Part shown: one piece after another, positions 25,206 through 34,325 of the stretch
Layout of the letters: each line of letters starts with the position of its first letter
How positions within the stretch are numbered: the stretch's first letter is position 1
NCBI GenBank assembly: GCA_003244185.1
Contig: QHBT01000065.1
Coordinates: forward strand, 19,150-83,149
Direction of reading: 5' to 3'
DNA: 64,000 bases
From: Candidatus Dormiibacter spiritus
GTDB taxonomy: Bacteria; Chloroflexota; Dormibacteria; Dormibacterales; Dormibacteraceae
Notes under the pieces: model-generated
Told to the model about the DNA's origin: nothing
Seen by the model: the letters and a program-made list of their open reading frames with translations, nothing else
Databases searched by the model: none
Translations under genes and position numbers: made by a program

Positions 25206-25826
25206 GTGAACATCGTCAGGCTCAGCCGCACCACCTCCACCCAGGACGTCGCGCGCGGCATGGCACTGGGCACCGTGGTCGTGACTGACGAGCAGACGCT
25301 CGGCAGAGGGCGGCGAGACAGGCGCTGGGAGGCCCCCCCGGGCACTGCGCTGCTCGCCTCCTTCGTCCTGCCCGCGCGCTCACTGGCCAGTCTCGCGGCA
25401 GGTGTCGCCGCAGCCTCCGCGTGCGGACCTGAGGTCCGCCTCAAGTGGCCCAACGACCTCCTGCTCCAGGGCCGCAAGCTGGCCGGAATCCTGGCCGAGC
25501 GGCGCGGCGATCACTGCGTGGTCGGGGTGGGGGTCAATCTCAGCTGGGCGCCCCCTGGCGCCGCGCGCCTCGACGTGTCACGAGACGACCTGCTGCAGGA
25601 GCTGATCTCCCAGCTGCCGCGCTGGTTCGCCGCGACCGACGCGGCGGTGCTGGAGGCCTGGCGGGCTCGCTCCGACACGCTGGGCGAGATGGTTCGAGTG
25701 GAGCTGGCAGAAGGTGCGGTGGAGGGAGTCGCGGAGGCCATAGATGCTGATGGTGCGCTGATAGTGGCCGGCCGCCGGATAGTGGCCGGCGACGTTGTTC
25801 ACCTGCGCCCGCGCTCCCCCGGGTGA
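25206..25826 (+). CDS. birA: Biotin--[acetyl-CoA-carboxylase] ligase, no DNA-binding domain
   Basis: A 206-residue protein. It attaches biotin to biotin carboxyl carrier domains. Motifs: STQDVAR, the biotinyl-AMP loop GRGRRDRRWEAPPG, KWPNDLLLQGRKLAGILAE and VVGVGVNLSW. It lacks the N-terminal helix-turn-helix of bifunctional BirA, so it cannot act as a repressor. The loop has GRGRRDR where GRGRRGR is usual. It starts with GTG and is divergent from the F420 operon. Confidence 0.93.
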   Translation: MNIVRLSRTTSTQDVARGMALGTVVVTDEQTLGRGRRDRRWEAPPGTALLASFVLPARSLASLAAGVAAASACGPEVRLKWPNDLLLQGRKLAGILAERRGDHCVVGVGVNLSWAPPGAARLDVSRDDLLQELISQLPRWFAATDAAVLEAWRARSDTLGEMVRVELAEGAVEGVAEAIDADGALIVAGRRIVAGDVVHLRPRSPG

Positions 25827-25843
25827 GAGTCCTGACGTCACTT

Positions 25844-26629
25844 CTACAAAACTGGAGAGCTGTCTCCACTCGCCGTGACCAACCGCATCAGCTCAGGCAG
25901 GATCAAGCCGGCCGGGCCGCTCAGCACAGCGTCAGCCCGGCTGTCCAGCGGTGTGGGCTCAGGGTTGACGATCAGCACCGGCACGCCGCGCCTCAGGGCC
26001 AGATCTGGCAGCATCGCCGCCGGGTTGACAGTCAGCGAGCTGCCCACTATCAGCAGCAGGTCGCAGGTGCCGGCAAGCTCGATGGCGGCGCTGAGGGCGG
26101 CCGCCGGTAGGCCCTCGCCGAAGAACACAACCGTCGGCTTCAGGTGCCGGCCGCCGCACCGCCGGCAGAGCGGGGGCAGCTCCGACGAAAGCCGAGCCTG
26201 GACCTCGGCTCTCGGCTCCTCCGAGCCACAGCTCAGGCAGCGCACCCTGCCACCCTCGCCGTGCAGCTCCACTATGTGTCGGGAGCCGGCCCGCCGGTGG
26301 AGTCCGTCGGTGTTCTGGGTGACAATGGCTGTCAGGTGACCCGACGCCTCCAGCGCGGCCAGGGCCAGATGCGCCGGGTTGGGCTCTGCCCGTCGATAGG
26401 TCTGCCAGCGATCCCGTGACACCCGCCAGTAGACCGCCGGGTCGGCCAGAAACCCAGCCAGCGATGCGGTCTGGACGGGGTCGTACTTGGTCCACAGGCC
26501 TCCCTCGCCGCGGAAGGTAGTGATGCCGCTTTCGGCGGAAACCCCCGCACCGGTGAATGCCACGCCGCGCCTTGCGCCGGCCAGCAGCCGGGCGGCGTCA
26601 GCGAGCGGTGAGTCGGGACCAGCGGGCAT
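25844..26629 (-). CDS. cobB: Sir2-family NAD-dependent protein deacylase
   Basis: A sirtuin of about 261 residues. It removes acyl groups from lysines using NAD. Motifs: FTGAGVSAESGITTFRG, TQNTDGLHRRAG with the catalytic His in IVELHGEGG, GSSLTVNPA, and the zinc-binding cysteine pairs CLSCGSEEP and CRRCGG. I chose the ATG at 26629 because the 14 residues before it look non-conserved; the frame is open to 26671. No close ribosome-binding site is visible for either start. It is convergent with birA. Confidence 0.92.
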   Translation of the reverse strand: MPAGPDSPLADAARLLAGARRGVAFTGAGVSAESGITTFRGEGGLWTKYDPVQTASLAGFLADPAVYWRVSRDRWQTYRRAEPNPAHLALAALEASGHLTAIVTQNTDGLHRRAGSRHIVELHGEGGRVRCLSCGSEEPRAEVQARLSSELPPLCRRCGGRHLKPTVVFFGEGLPAAALSAAIELAGTCDLLLIVGSSLTVNPAAMLPDLALRRGVPVLIVNPEPTPLDSRADAVLSGPAGLILPELMRLVTASGDSSPVL

Positions 26630-26904
26630 GGAAGCTGCCAAACGTACTGAGGCGTGCTGGCACACGCGCATCCTGCGCTAAAGCGCCGAGGCTTTGGGGG
26701 TTGGCACGGTTGGCCTGGCGCCGGGCTTGAGAGAGGCTTTTGGTGACCTGATCCAGACGTTTATCACGGGGAGTCACGGATGCCATCGTTTACCGCGGCC
26801 AAGCGCGCCCTATATGCGCGACAATGCGATCAAAGCCTGGGTGACCGTGACACTTCGCTAGTGGCGGTCGCCGATCTGGCCTGCCAGTCAAGGAGAGTTG
26901 AGCT

Positions 26905-28293
26905 GTGAGTGTCAGACCGTCGACGATGAAGCAAGCCCCGGGCGCCAGCTGGCCCTCGACGGGGCGTGCCCGCGCGACCCGAGCCCTCCTGGTTGTCTTC
27001 GTGCTCGGCCTCGCTGCCGCCTGCGGCGGCTCGAACCAAAGCGGGCCTAAGGATCTCTCAGCAACTCGGCTCTTCGCTCAGTCGAGCCCGGCGGTAATGC
27101 AGATCTACGCGCAGTTCAGCGGCCCCGTGACTGTTCCCGACACCTATGTCAGCCCGGCCGCCAAGGCTGTTCTAGTGAGCAAACTGCAGGCTCTGGTGGA
27201 TGCCGGCCAGCTCGATCCCAACAACGCTGCCGCAGTGAATGCCGCTGCCTACACCGAGCTGACCGCTCACTTCTTCGACTACGTCACGCCGGATCCGAAC
27301 CCTGCCAACGTCGCGCAGTTCGCCGAGCAGACAGGTTTCCTCGGCTCCGGCTTCGTCATCTCGCCGGACGGCATCCTCCTGACCAACGCCCATGTGGCGG
27401 CTCCGGGCGACGATCAGGTGAAGCCGGCTTTGATCAACCAAGCGCTGGACCAGCTCGCCACCGCTGTCGCCGCCTCAGTTGGCAGCTCCAGCAGCATTCC
27501 CGCCAACCTCCAAGCGGCCTTCTTCAAGCAGGTCCTGAACTGGGCGCTCAAGTACGCCCAGATCGGCAAGATCGACAGCAAGATCCTGACTTTCTCCAAC
27601 GGCAAACAGCTGAGCCCCAGCGGCGGCGTTGTCGCGGACGTCGTCACCAATGGGACCCCGGTACCGGGCAAGGATGTGGCGGTCCTCAAGATGGAGGGTC
27701 AGCACAACGTGCCCACCTTGCCACTGGGCGACGACTCCAGCCTGCAAACCGGTGAAAAGCTGTACGTGATCGGCTATCCCGGCGCCGTACTGCTGAACCC
27801 GGCGCTGAAGGCTGACCAGCCCGTCGATCCCACACTGACCACAGGCAGCGTCTCCGGCCGTAAGCAGCTGGAGGGCGGCTGGAGCGCAATCCAGACCGAT
27901 GCGGCGACCACCCACGGCAACTCCGGGGGCCCGGTCCTGAACAGCAAGGGCGAGGTGGTAGGGCTGCTCACCTTCGGTTCCATCGATCCCACCACCGGCC
28001 AGGAGGTGCAGGGTCTGAACTTTGCAGTGCCCACAGGAGTGGCGAAAGAGTTCCTCAGCAAGTCAGGCACCTCCGCCAAGTCGAGCCCCACCACCAACGA
28101 CCTGGAGAAGGGTTTCGACGAGTATGACCAGAAGCACTACAAGCTGGCCGACAAGTGGTTCACTCAGGCTGACAACCTGTATCCGAACAACTCGCTGATC
28201 CAGGACTGGAAGCGCAAGGCGGAGAACGAGGTGAGCGCCGGCCACGACCAGACACCGTTCTACTACTGCTGGCTCAACACCTGCCCCAAGTAA
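26905..28293 (+). CDS. Secreted trypsin-like serine protease, probable lipoprotein
   Basis: A 462-residue protein from a GTG behind AAGGAGAG. Its N-terminal signal ends GLAAACGG (Cys40, a slightly atypical lipobox). The S1C-like catalytic triad is present: His163 in TNAHV, Asp257 in KDVAVLK and Ser340 in THGNSGGPV. About 80 residues (168-245) with predicted helices are inserted between His and Asp, more than usual. The C-terminal 75 residues have a TPR-like helix pair (LEKGFDEYDQKHYKLADKWF) and a Cys pair near the end (YYCWLNTCPK). No PDZ domain is seen. It is likely extracytoplasmic. Confidence 0.85.
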   Translation: MSVRPSTMKQAPGASWPSTGRARATRALLVVFVLGLAAACGGSNQSGPKDLSATRLFAQSSPAVMQIYAQFSGPVTVPDTYVSPAAKAVLVSKLQALVDAGQLDPNNAAAVNAAAYTELTAHFFDYVTPDPNPANVAQFAEQTGFLGSGFVISPDGILLTNAHVAAPGDDQVKPALINQALDQLATAVAASVGSSSSIPANLQAAFFKQVLNWALKYAQIGKIDSKILTFSNGKQLSPSGGVVADVVTNGTPVPGKDVAVLKMEGQHNVPTLPLGDDSSLQTGEKLYVIGYPGAVLLNPALKADQPVDPTLTTGSVSGRKQLEGGWSAIQTDAATTHGNSGGPVLNSKGEVVGLLTFGSIDPTTGQEVQGLNFAVPTGVAKEFLSKSGTSAKSSPTTNDLEKGFDEYDQKHYKLADKWFTQADNLYPNNSLIQDWKRKAENEVSAGHDQTPFYYCWLNTCPK

Positions 28294-28368
28294 GAGACCT
28301 GTAGACCCGATTGAGAGCTGGGCCGGCCGTCGCCGGCTCCAGTCGGCTCCCTTCGGCGACGCCACCTT

Positions 28369-30024
28369 TCAGCCCGCCAGCGCCGCCAGGGCCACGCGCC
28401 AGACCAGCTCGGGGACGGTTTCGAAAGCGTAGCGGGCGTGGACCCGCTCCAGCCGCAGATGGGGGTCGCGGCCCCAAGGGCCGATGTTCACCACCGGCAG
28501 CGCGAAATCCCCTGACTTGGGCTGCGCCAGGCCCAGGTCCCAGGCGGGCGTGTTCTCGGCCAGAACTGCCACGTCAGCGTCTGTGAAGCCGTAGGCCAAA
28601 AAGCTCATGTCGGACACGCCCGGAAAGTACCCGCGCAGTTTGACAGTGCTGCCGCTCCATTCCCCTGCCGCTCTGGCCTCCCGATCCACGATCTCCCGAA
28701 ACCGACCTGCAAACGGGCCTGCCGAACTCGCCTCCAGACTCGCCGCTGGGTAGGCAAGCGATGCAAAACCAACCACAGCCCCCGGGCCGACGAGGCCGCT
28801 GCGCTGCCAGAGGAACTCGACCATTCTGCGGGAGCGCTCGGGGCCGTCCAGGCCAGGCTGCTCCGTCAGGCTGCGCAGCTGGCCCCAATCTGCCGCGTGA
28901 GCTGATAGGCCGCCAGCTCGGGCGTAAAGCTCGCTATAGGTCAGCACCAAGGGCTGCGACTCGAACGACACGACGGTTGTGCCTGTGAGGCGGGCGTACG
29001 CGGCGGCGCGACTCGCCGCCTCCTGCAAGCCCTTCTGCAGGGACCGCTCGACCTTGCTTCGCGCCCAGTCAAGAACCTCGGACGGTCGCCGGGTGTGACT
29101 CAAGACGTTCAGGTAGAGCCAGACTGCGGCAGGCGTGGTCACGTCGTAGGCGCCCTTCGTGTCCGCCACCTTGAGCAGCGCAGGCAATGGCGAAGCCTCC
29201 GCTCCCTGGCCCTCGACCAGGTCAGGACTCCACTCCAGGCTGCGCACCACCTCCGCCGCGAGCAGCGTCGCGCTCACGCCGCCCAGCGGTTCGCCGGCAT
29301 GACTCTCCCTACCCACAACATGAACAAAGGGCAGCAGCTTGCCGACGCTGCCGAGAAAGATCGAGCGCCCCTGGCCGCCATCGCCGTGGTCGGACTCGGA
29401 ATCAACGTTGACAGCGCAGGTGAGCTCAAGCTCCCATTCGCGGGCGAGCTCGGGAAGCATTTCTCGCGCGGCTCTCATGCCAGCCGAGTTGACCTCCTCG
29501 TCAGGGGTGGCGAGGAGCAGCAGATTCCCCGGCGGGCGTTCACTCGCGAAGTGCCGGAGCACAGCAATGCCGGCCGCCAGCCCGCTCTTCATGTCCAGAG
29601 CGCCGCGGCCCGGCAGGAAGTCACCGCTCTGCAGGTCGGTCAGGGCCAGCGCCTCGAGCGTGCCAGGTGGCGCGCCGGCGAGAGCTTCGATCAGCCTGGG
29701 CGCCAGGGCCTCAGGGTCGCACGCCCAGGGCTCCAGCTCGCCATAGTTGGCGGTGCTGACGACGTCGTAGTGGCCGCAGAGCAGAACTGTGCGGCGGCCC
29801 TCGCCCCGAACCAACCCGATCACGTTCGACCGCCGCCACGGATCGCCAGGGATGGGGACCACGCGCAGCTCATCACCGTGATGGGTCGGGAAGCCGTCCT
29901 GAGCGATGATGTCGCGGAGCCGTCCGGCGAAGCGCACCTCGTCCGCGCTGCCATTGACGCTGGGGGTCCTGACCAGGGCCAGGGTGAGGTCTTTGACCCC
30001 ATCGAACCAGCCGGCTGAGCTCAT
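28369..30024 (-). CDS. rocB: M20-family peptidase, RocB-like
   Basis: A 551-residue protein with a dinuclear-zinc M20 core: LLCGHYDVVS, RGALDMKSGLAAG, ATPDEEVNSAGM and VVGRESHAGEPLGGVSAT. The length and the long C-terminal part (TVKLRGYFPGVSDMSFLA, PVVNIGPWGRDPHLRLERVH) match the RocB branch linked to arginine utilisation in Bacillus. The actual substrate here is not known. It is cytoplasmic. It stands 62 bp from the transglutaminase gene and might be the end of that leftward transcript. Confidence 0.87.
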   Translation of the reverse strand: MSSAGWFDGVKDLTLALVRTPSVNGSADEVRFAGRLRDIIAQDGFPTHHGDELRVVPIPGDPWRRSNVIGLVRGEGRRTVLLCGHYDVVSTANYGELEPWACDPEALAPRLIEALAGAPPGTLEALALTDLQSGDFLPGRGALDMKSGLAAGIAVLRHFASERPPGNLLLLATPDEEVNSAGMRAAREMLPELAREWELELTCAVNVDSESDHGDGGQGRSIFLGSVGKLLPFVHVVGRESHAGEPLGGVSATLLAAEVVRSLEWSPDLVEGQGAEASPLPALLKVADTKGAYDVTTPAAVWLYLNVLSHTRRPSEVLDWARSKVERSLQKGLQEAASRAAAYARLTGTTVVSFESQPLVLTYSELYARAGGLSAHAADWGQLRSLTEQPGLDGPERSRRMVEFLWQRSGLVGPGAVVGFASLAYPAASLEASSAGPFAGRFREIVDREARAAGEWSGSTVKLRGYFPGVSDMSFLAYGFTDADVAVLAENTPAWDLGLAQPKSGDFALPVVNIGPWGRDPHLRLERVHARYAFETVPELVWRVALAALAG

Positions 30025-30086
30025 CCGCTCAGGCTAACCGGGGCTTCACCGCGGACGCGGGACCTGTGGTGGTCGCCGCCCGAACA

Positions 30087-30905
30087 TCACCCGCCGCCGA
30101 GCGGCCGGGTCTCGACCTTGATCTCCATATCGCTGCGGGCCGAGCCCACGAAGACGCCGCGCGTCGGAGCGGCGTCGCGGTAATCACGACCGACTGCCAG
30201 CCGCACGTAGCGATCCGAATCCAGCCCTGAGTGGGTGGCATCAAAGGGCAGCCAGCCCTTCTCGGGGACCAGTATGTCGGCCCAGGCGTGGGAGGCGCCC
30301 ACCGTCGGTTCCCCTGAGCCGGAGTAGACGTAGCCGCTGACGTAGCGGGCGGGCAGACCGAGCATGCGCGAGACGGCAATGAAGAGATGGGCGAAGTCCT
30401 GGCAGACACCGCGCTTCAGTCGGACCACCTCATCGGTGGCAGTCGTGACTGTGGTCGAGGCGGGGCTGTAGGTGAAGCTGCGAGCGATCAGCTCGCGCAA
30501 CCGGTCCGCGGCCGCCTGAACCTCAGCTGGAGCCGATGCGTCGAAGGAGCCCAGCCGACCGGCGACCCGGCGCAGCGCCGCGCCTTGGACCACTGGCGGC
30601 CGGAAGAGTAAGAGGTCGTGGGGGAAAACGTCTGGGGGATGGGTCGTTTGCTGGACGCCTGTCTCAACCACCGCCCGGCTCACGATCTCGAGGTGATCGT
30701 GGGGCGCCAGCAGATCGAAGTACTGCACCCGGTTGCCGAAGCCGTCGGTGTAAGCGCCGACAGGAGCCTCCGGGCGCACCTCGAGGCGGTGGCGGAGCAC
30801 TCGCTGGCCCATCTCGTCGGTTGGCCGAAGCCGGACCTCGGTATGGGCCTCGCGGATCGGGGCGCTGTACCTGTATCGAGTGGTGTGAGCGATCTCGAAG
30901 CGCAA
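30087..30905 (-). CDS. Transglutaminase-like cysteine protease family protein (A)
   Basis: A 272-residue protein with a transglutaminase-like N-terminal domain (FEIAHTTRYRYSAPIREAHTE shown here as TTRYRYSAPIREAHTE) and a core with an intact triad: Cys168 in GVCQDFAHLF, His206 in SHAWAD and Asp222 in LPFDATHSG. It probably hydrolyses or crosslinks peptide amide bonds. The TTG start is 8 bp after the alpha-E gene. Together with ATP-grasp and alpha-E it forms a cluster seen widely in bacteria; its product is not established. Confidence 0.9.
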   Translation of the reverse strand: MRFEIAHTTRYRYSAPIREAHTEVRLRPTDEMGQRVLRHRLEVRPEAPVGAYTDGFGNRVQYFDLLAPHDHLEIVSRAVVETGVQQTTHPPDVFPHDLLLFRPPVVQGAALRRVAGRLGSFDASAPAEVQAAADRLRELIARSFTYSPASTTVTTATDEVVRLKRGVCQDFAHLFIAVSRMLGLPARYVSGYVYSGSGEPTVGASHAWADILVPEKGWLPFDATHSGLDSDRYVRLAVGRDYRDAAPTRGVFVGSARSDMEIKVETRPLGGG

Positions 30906-30913
30906 ATCAGCTG

Positions 30914-31867
30914 CTAGGCCTGTTGCTGCTGTTGGGGCTGGCGGCTCAGTCCCTCAATCACCCAGTTGGCGACTTCGATCGGCTGGAAGTAGGCCTCCCG
31001 CAGCGCCCGCGCCACCTCGCCGGCGAGGCGATCGACCCGGCTTCCGAACGCTGCCGGCGCCCTGACCACCTCGGCCGGGTCCGCGTACTCAAAAAGGGCT
31101 GCGAGCTGGCCGAGCGCACGGTGGGGGGGTCTTCCCGACTCCGCTCCGTCAATGCGCCTGACAGTCAGCAGTGATTCCGCGACGCTGAACCCAGCGGATC
31201 GCGGGCAGGCTCGATCGAAGAGGAGGAAGCTGATGGCCTCGGCCCTGGTCACGGCCGGACGGCGGATCTGGTAGGCCTCGAAGGAGCTGCAGCAACGCAG
31301 CACACTGCTCCAGGCGACCGCGTCATCGCCGGCGCGGGCCAGCTCGATGCCTTTGCGCACGACCAGCCGGGTCACGCCGGCTGCCCGGACGAAGAACTTG
31401 CCCAGCCGCACGAAGTTCCATGCCTCGTCGTGGGCCATGGTGTCGTCGATCAGGCCGCCGATCAGCTGCGCTGTCAGTTCCACCTGGTGCAGGTGGTCGT
31501 AGAGGCCGCCTTCCCAGCCGGTCTCGCGGAGTCGCCAGTAGAGCAGGTTGACCTGCTCGAAGACCTCGGTCGACAACGAAGGCCTGACCGCCTGAGCCGC
31601 CTGCCGGGCGGCCTCCACCGAGCGCGCGAGGGAGGGACCGGCGGTGTCGCCGAGAGCCAGCCCGATCGCCTTCTCACGCCGCGCCGAGCGGGTCGCCGGC
31701 CACCCCGCCAGCTCCAGGAAGGCCGGCCAGAAACGGCTAGGACGCGGCTGTGAGCGGTCGAGCGACATCTCCGAGTGAACCCGCAGAATCCGGGCCAGGT
31801 GCTCGGCCGATTCCAACTCGCGGCCGAACACGTAGAGAGTGGTGGCGACCCTACTCAGCAGCGGCAT
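30914..31867 (-). CDS. Alpha-E domain protein
   Basis: A 317-residue, all-helical alpha-E domain protein starting MPLLSRVATTLYVFGRELESAEHLAR, with SEMSLDR, WEGGLYDHLHQVELTAQL, FVRLGKFFVRAAG and FLLFDRACPRSAGFSV. Such proteins are encoded next to circularly permuted ATP-grasp and transglutaminase genes. Their activity is unknown. The start lies inside the last codons of the ATP-grasp gene (17-bp overlap), indicating coupled translation. Confidence 0.88.
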   Translation of the reverse strand: MPLLSRVATTLYVFGRELESAEHLARILRVHSEMSLDRSQPRPSRFWPAFLELAGWPATRSARREKAIGLALGDTAGPSLARSVEAARQAAQAVRPSLSTEVFEQVNLLYWRLRETGWEGGLYDHLHQVELTAQLIGGLIDDTMAHDEAWNFVRLGKFFVRAAGVTRLVVRKGIELARAGDDAVAWSSVLRCCSSFEAYQIRRPAVTRAEAISFLLFDRACPRSAGFSVAESLLTVRRIDGAESGRPPHRALGQLAALFEYADPAEVVRAPAAFGSRVDRLAGEVARALREAYFQPIEVANWVIEGLSRQPQQQQQA

Positions 31868-33305
31868 CCCGCGCCCCCGGGGAACCCAGCACCCAGGTGT
31901 CTCGGCTGCCACCGCCCTGAGAGCTGTTGACCACCAGCGAGCCGGCCCGCAGCGCGACCCGGGTCAGGCCGCCCGGAGTGACCGAGACCTCCCGGCCGGT
32001 CAGCACGAACGGTCGCAGGTCCTGGTGCCGGCTCGCGAGAGCTCCGTCGAACAGGGCCGGCTGGACCGACAGGGACACCACCGGCTGGGCCACGAAGTCG
32101 CGCGGCCGAGCCTGGATCCGCCGCCGCATCCGCTCTCGCTGGCCGGCGGTGGAGGCTGGTCCGATCAGCATCCCATGGCCGCCTGACTCCCCCACCGTCT
32201 TGACCACCAGCTCGTGCAGGTGCTCCAGCACATAGGTGCGTTCCTGCTGGCGGGCGCAGAGGTAGGTGGGCACATTGGGCAGGATGGCCTCCTCGCCCAG
32301 GTAGTAGCGGATGAGCTGGGGAACCAGGGCGTACACAGCCTTGTCGTCGGCGACGGCGTTGCCCAGGCCGTTGGCGATCGAGACCTTCCCGGCTCGGTAG
32401 GCGTTGACCAGCCCCGGCACCCCTATCACGCTGTCGGTGCGGCCGGTCACGGGATCCAGAAAGTCGTCGTCGACCCGCCGGTAAATGACGTGCACAGGGC
32501 GCAGGCCGGCGGTGGTGCGCATGAAAACGTGGTCCTGGTCGACCACCAGGTCCGAGCCCTCGACCAGTTCTATGCCCATCTGCTTGGCGAGGAACAGGTG
32601 CTCGAAATAGGCCGAGTTGAAGATGCCCGGAGTCAGCAGCACGACAGTCGGCTCGTCGACCCGGCCGGGGGCGAGCCAGCGCAGGTTTTGGAGCAGCTGA
32701 TGGGTGTACCCGTCCACCGGCAGCACGTCGTGGCCGACGAACAGCTCCGGGTAGATCCGCTTCAGCACCTGGCGGTTGGCCAGCACGTAGGAGATGCCGG
32801 AGGGCGTGCGCAGGTTGTCCTCCAGCACGTGGACCTCGCCCTTGTGGTCCAGGACCAGGTCGACTCCGGCGACATGGCAGCGCACTCCGTGGGGGGCGCT
32901 GAGCCCGACCAGCTCCCGCCGGAATCCGGCCGACGAGAGCACGATCTCAGCCGGCACCACACCCTGGCGGAGGATCCGTTGCTCGCCGTAGACGTCCTCC
33001 AGGAAATGGTTGAGTGCTGTCACCCGCTGCTTCAGGCCTGCTTCGATCCGAGACCACTGGGGCGGATCGATGATCCGGGGGATCAAGTCGAAAGGAAAGA
33101 TCCTCTCGATGCCTACCTTTCGCTGCGAGACAGTGAAGGTGATGCCGTGATCCCTGAAAGCCCGCTGCGCGAGGCGGTGACGGCGCGCCAGGTCCGAGCG
33201 GCCGGCCCGAAGCAGGGTTCGATGCAGCCGGCGGTACACTGCCCGGGGGCGGCCGCTCTCTTCGAGCATCTCGTCGTAGGGCCGAACGGCGCTCGAAATC
33301 CCCAC
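31851..33305 (-). CDS. Circularly permuted type 2 ATP-grasp protein
   Basis: A 484-residue protein. It fits the circularly permuted ATP-grasp family that partners alpha-E proteins: FPFDLIPRIIDPPQWSRIE, HVLEDNLRTPSGISYVLANR, LTPGIFNSAYFEHLFLAK, VDDDFLDP and VKTVGESGGHGMLIGP. ATP-grasp enzymes join a carboxylate to an amine through an acylphosphate, so the cluster may make and cut a peptide-like bond; this is inference. It is the first gene of the leftward operon, with a 128-bp divergent gap to transglutaminase B. Confidence 0.92.
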   Translation of the reverse strand: MGISSAVRPYDEMLEESGRPRAVYRRLHRTLLRAGRSDLARRHRLAQRAFRDHGITFTVSQRKVGIERIFPFDLIPRIIDPPQWSRIEAGLKQRVTALNHFLEDVYGEQRILRQGVVPAEIVLSSAGFRRELVGLSAPHGVRCHVAGVDLVLDHKGEVHVLEDNLRTPSGISYVLANRQVLKRIYPELFVGHDVLPVDGYTHQLLQNLRWLAPGRVDEPTVVLLTPGIFNSAYFEHLFLAKQMGIELVEGSDLVVDQDHVFMRTTAGLRPVHVIYRRVDDDFLDPVTGRTDSVIGVPGLVNAYRAGKVSIANGLGNAVADDKAVYALVPQLIRYYLGEEAILPNVPTYLCARQQERTYVLEHLHELVVKTVGESGGHGMLIGPASTAGQRERMRRRIQARPRDFVAQPVVSLSVQPALFDGALASRHQDLRPFVLTGREVSVTPGGLTRVALRAGSLVVNSSQGGGSRDTWVLGSPGARDAAAE

Positions 33306-33433
33306 GCAGCCGAAGTCTAGTCAGCCGGCCGATCGAGGCCGGCTGGGCACTTCATCCAAACCCTATCCAGACTGCGTGGTGTGGATCGCACAGGCTCCTG
33401 CCCCTGCGCCTTCCGTGTATTTTCACCAAGACC

Positions 33434-34312
33434 GTGAGACCCAATCTCCGACTCCGCGTCGGCTGCGTCTTCACCTTCGACGTTCCCGCATCCAGCTTCG
33501 CTCTGATCCAGGTGGCCGCCCGCAGGGGCGAGTCGCCGCGGGTTCTCGAGGAGACCTCGGAGCTCGAGCCAGAGGCCGAGATAGCAGCTTTCACCGATCT
33601 CTATGGCAACCTGAACCGCCGAGCTGTGCTCGGGCTGGGACGCGCCCGTTTCCGCTACGACGCCCGGGTTGAGGTGCCTGACCTGGCGGACGAACTGGCG
33701 GAGGACGCCGGCCAGAGCCCGGTGGAAGCGCTGCCGGGCGAGGTGACCCACTTCCTGCTGCCCAGCCGGTACTGCCTGTCCGACGCACTGATGGGGACCG
33801 CCTGGGAGCTCTTCGGGACGACGACTCCCGGCTGGTCGCGGGCCCAGGCGATCTCGGACTGGGTCAACGGCCACCTGGCGTTCCGGTACGGCGCCAGCGA
33901 CCGGCTGACCACGGCTGTGGACGCCTTCGAGCGTAAGGAGGGCGTCTGCCGGGACTTCACGCACCTCTTCATCACCTTCTGCAGGGCTCTGAACATCCCC
34001 GCCCGCTACGTTTTCGGCTACCTCCCGGATATCTATGTCGAGCCGCCTGACGCACCCATGGACTTCGCCGCCTGGGCGGAGGTGTATCTGGGCGATCGCT
34101 GGTGGACGTTCGATCCCCGCAACAACTGCCGGCGGGTCGGCCGGGTCGTGATCGGGCGCGGGCGCGACGCCGCCGACGTTTCGATGGTCACCACCTGGGG
34201 ACCGGCGGCGTTCAAGAGCCTTGAGGTATGGGCCGATCTCAACCCCACGAAATCTGTCGATTTCGCGGGGACCCCAACGACGGGGCCGCCAACGACGGCA
34301 CCGCCAACGTGA
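33434..34312 (+). CDS. Transglutaminase-like protein (B), catalytic His replaced
   Basis: A 292-residue protein with the N-terminal RLRVGCVFTFDVPASSF and a transglutaminase core: Cys172 in GVCRDFTHLF and Asp227 in WTFDPRNN. At the position where DFHAW would give the catalytic His it has DFAAWAEVYLG, so Ala212 stands in. Similar substitutions occur in this branch, so it may be an inactive or altered partner. The C-terminus is a short Thr/Pro tail (PTTGPPTTAPPT). GTG start. The next transglutaminase starts 13 bp later. Confidence 0.85.
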   Translation: MRPNLRLRVGCVFTFDVPASSFALIQVAARRGESPRVLEETSELEPEAEIAAFTDLYGNLNRRAVLGLGRARFRYDARVEVPDLADELAEDAGQSPVEALPGEVTHFLLPSRYCLSDALMGTAWELFGTTTPGWSRAQAISDWVNGHLAFRYGASDRLTTAVDAFERKEGVCRDFTHLFITFCRALNIPARYVFGYLPDIYVEPPDAPMDFAAWAEVYLGDRWWTFDPRNNCRRVGRVVIGRGRDAADVSMVTTWGPAAFKSLEVWADLNPTKSVDFAGTPTTGPPTTAPPT

Positions 34313-34325
34313 GCACAGCCGACCT

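Noticed and set aside
26598..26786. Short leftward frame upstream of the sirtuin
   Set aside because: It overlaps the sirtuin start, has no ribosome-binding site, and shows no conserved-looking segment.
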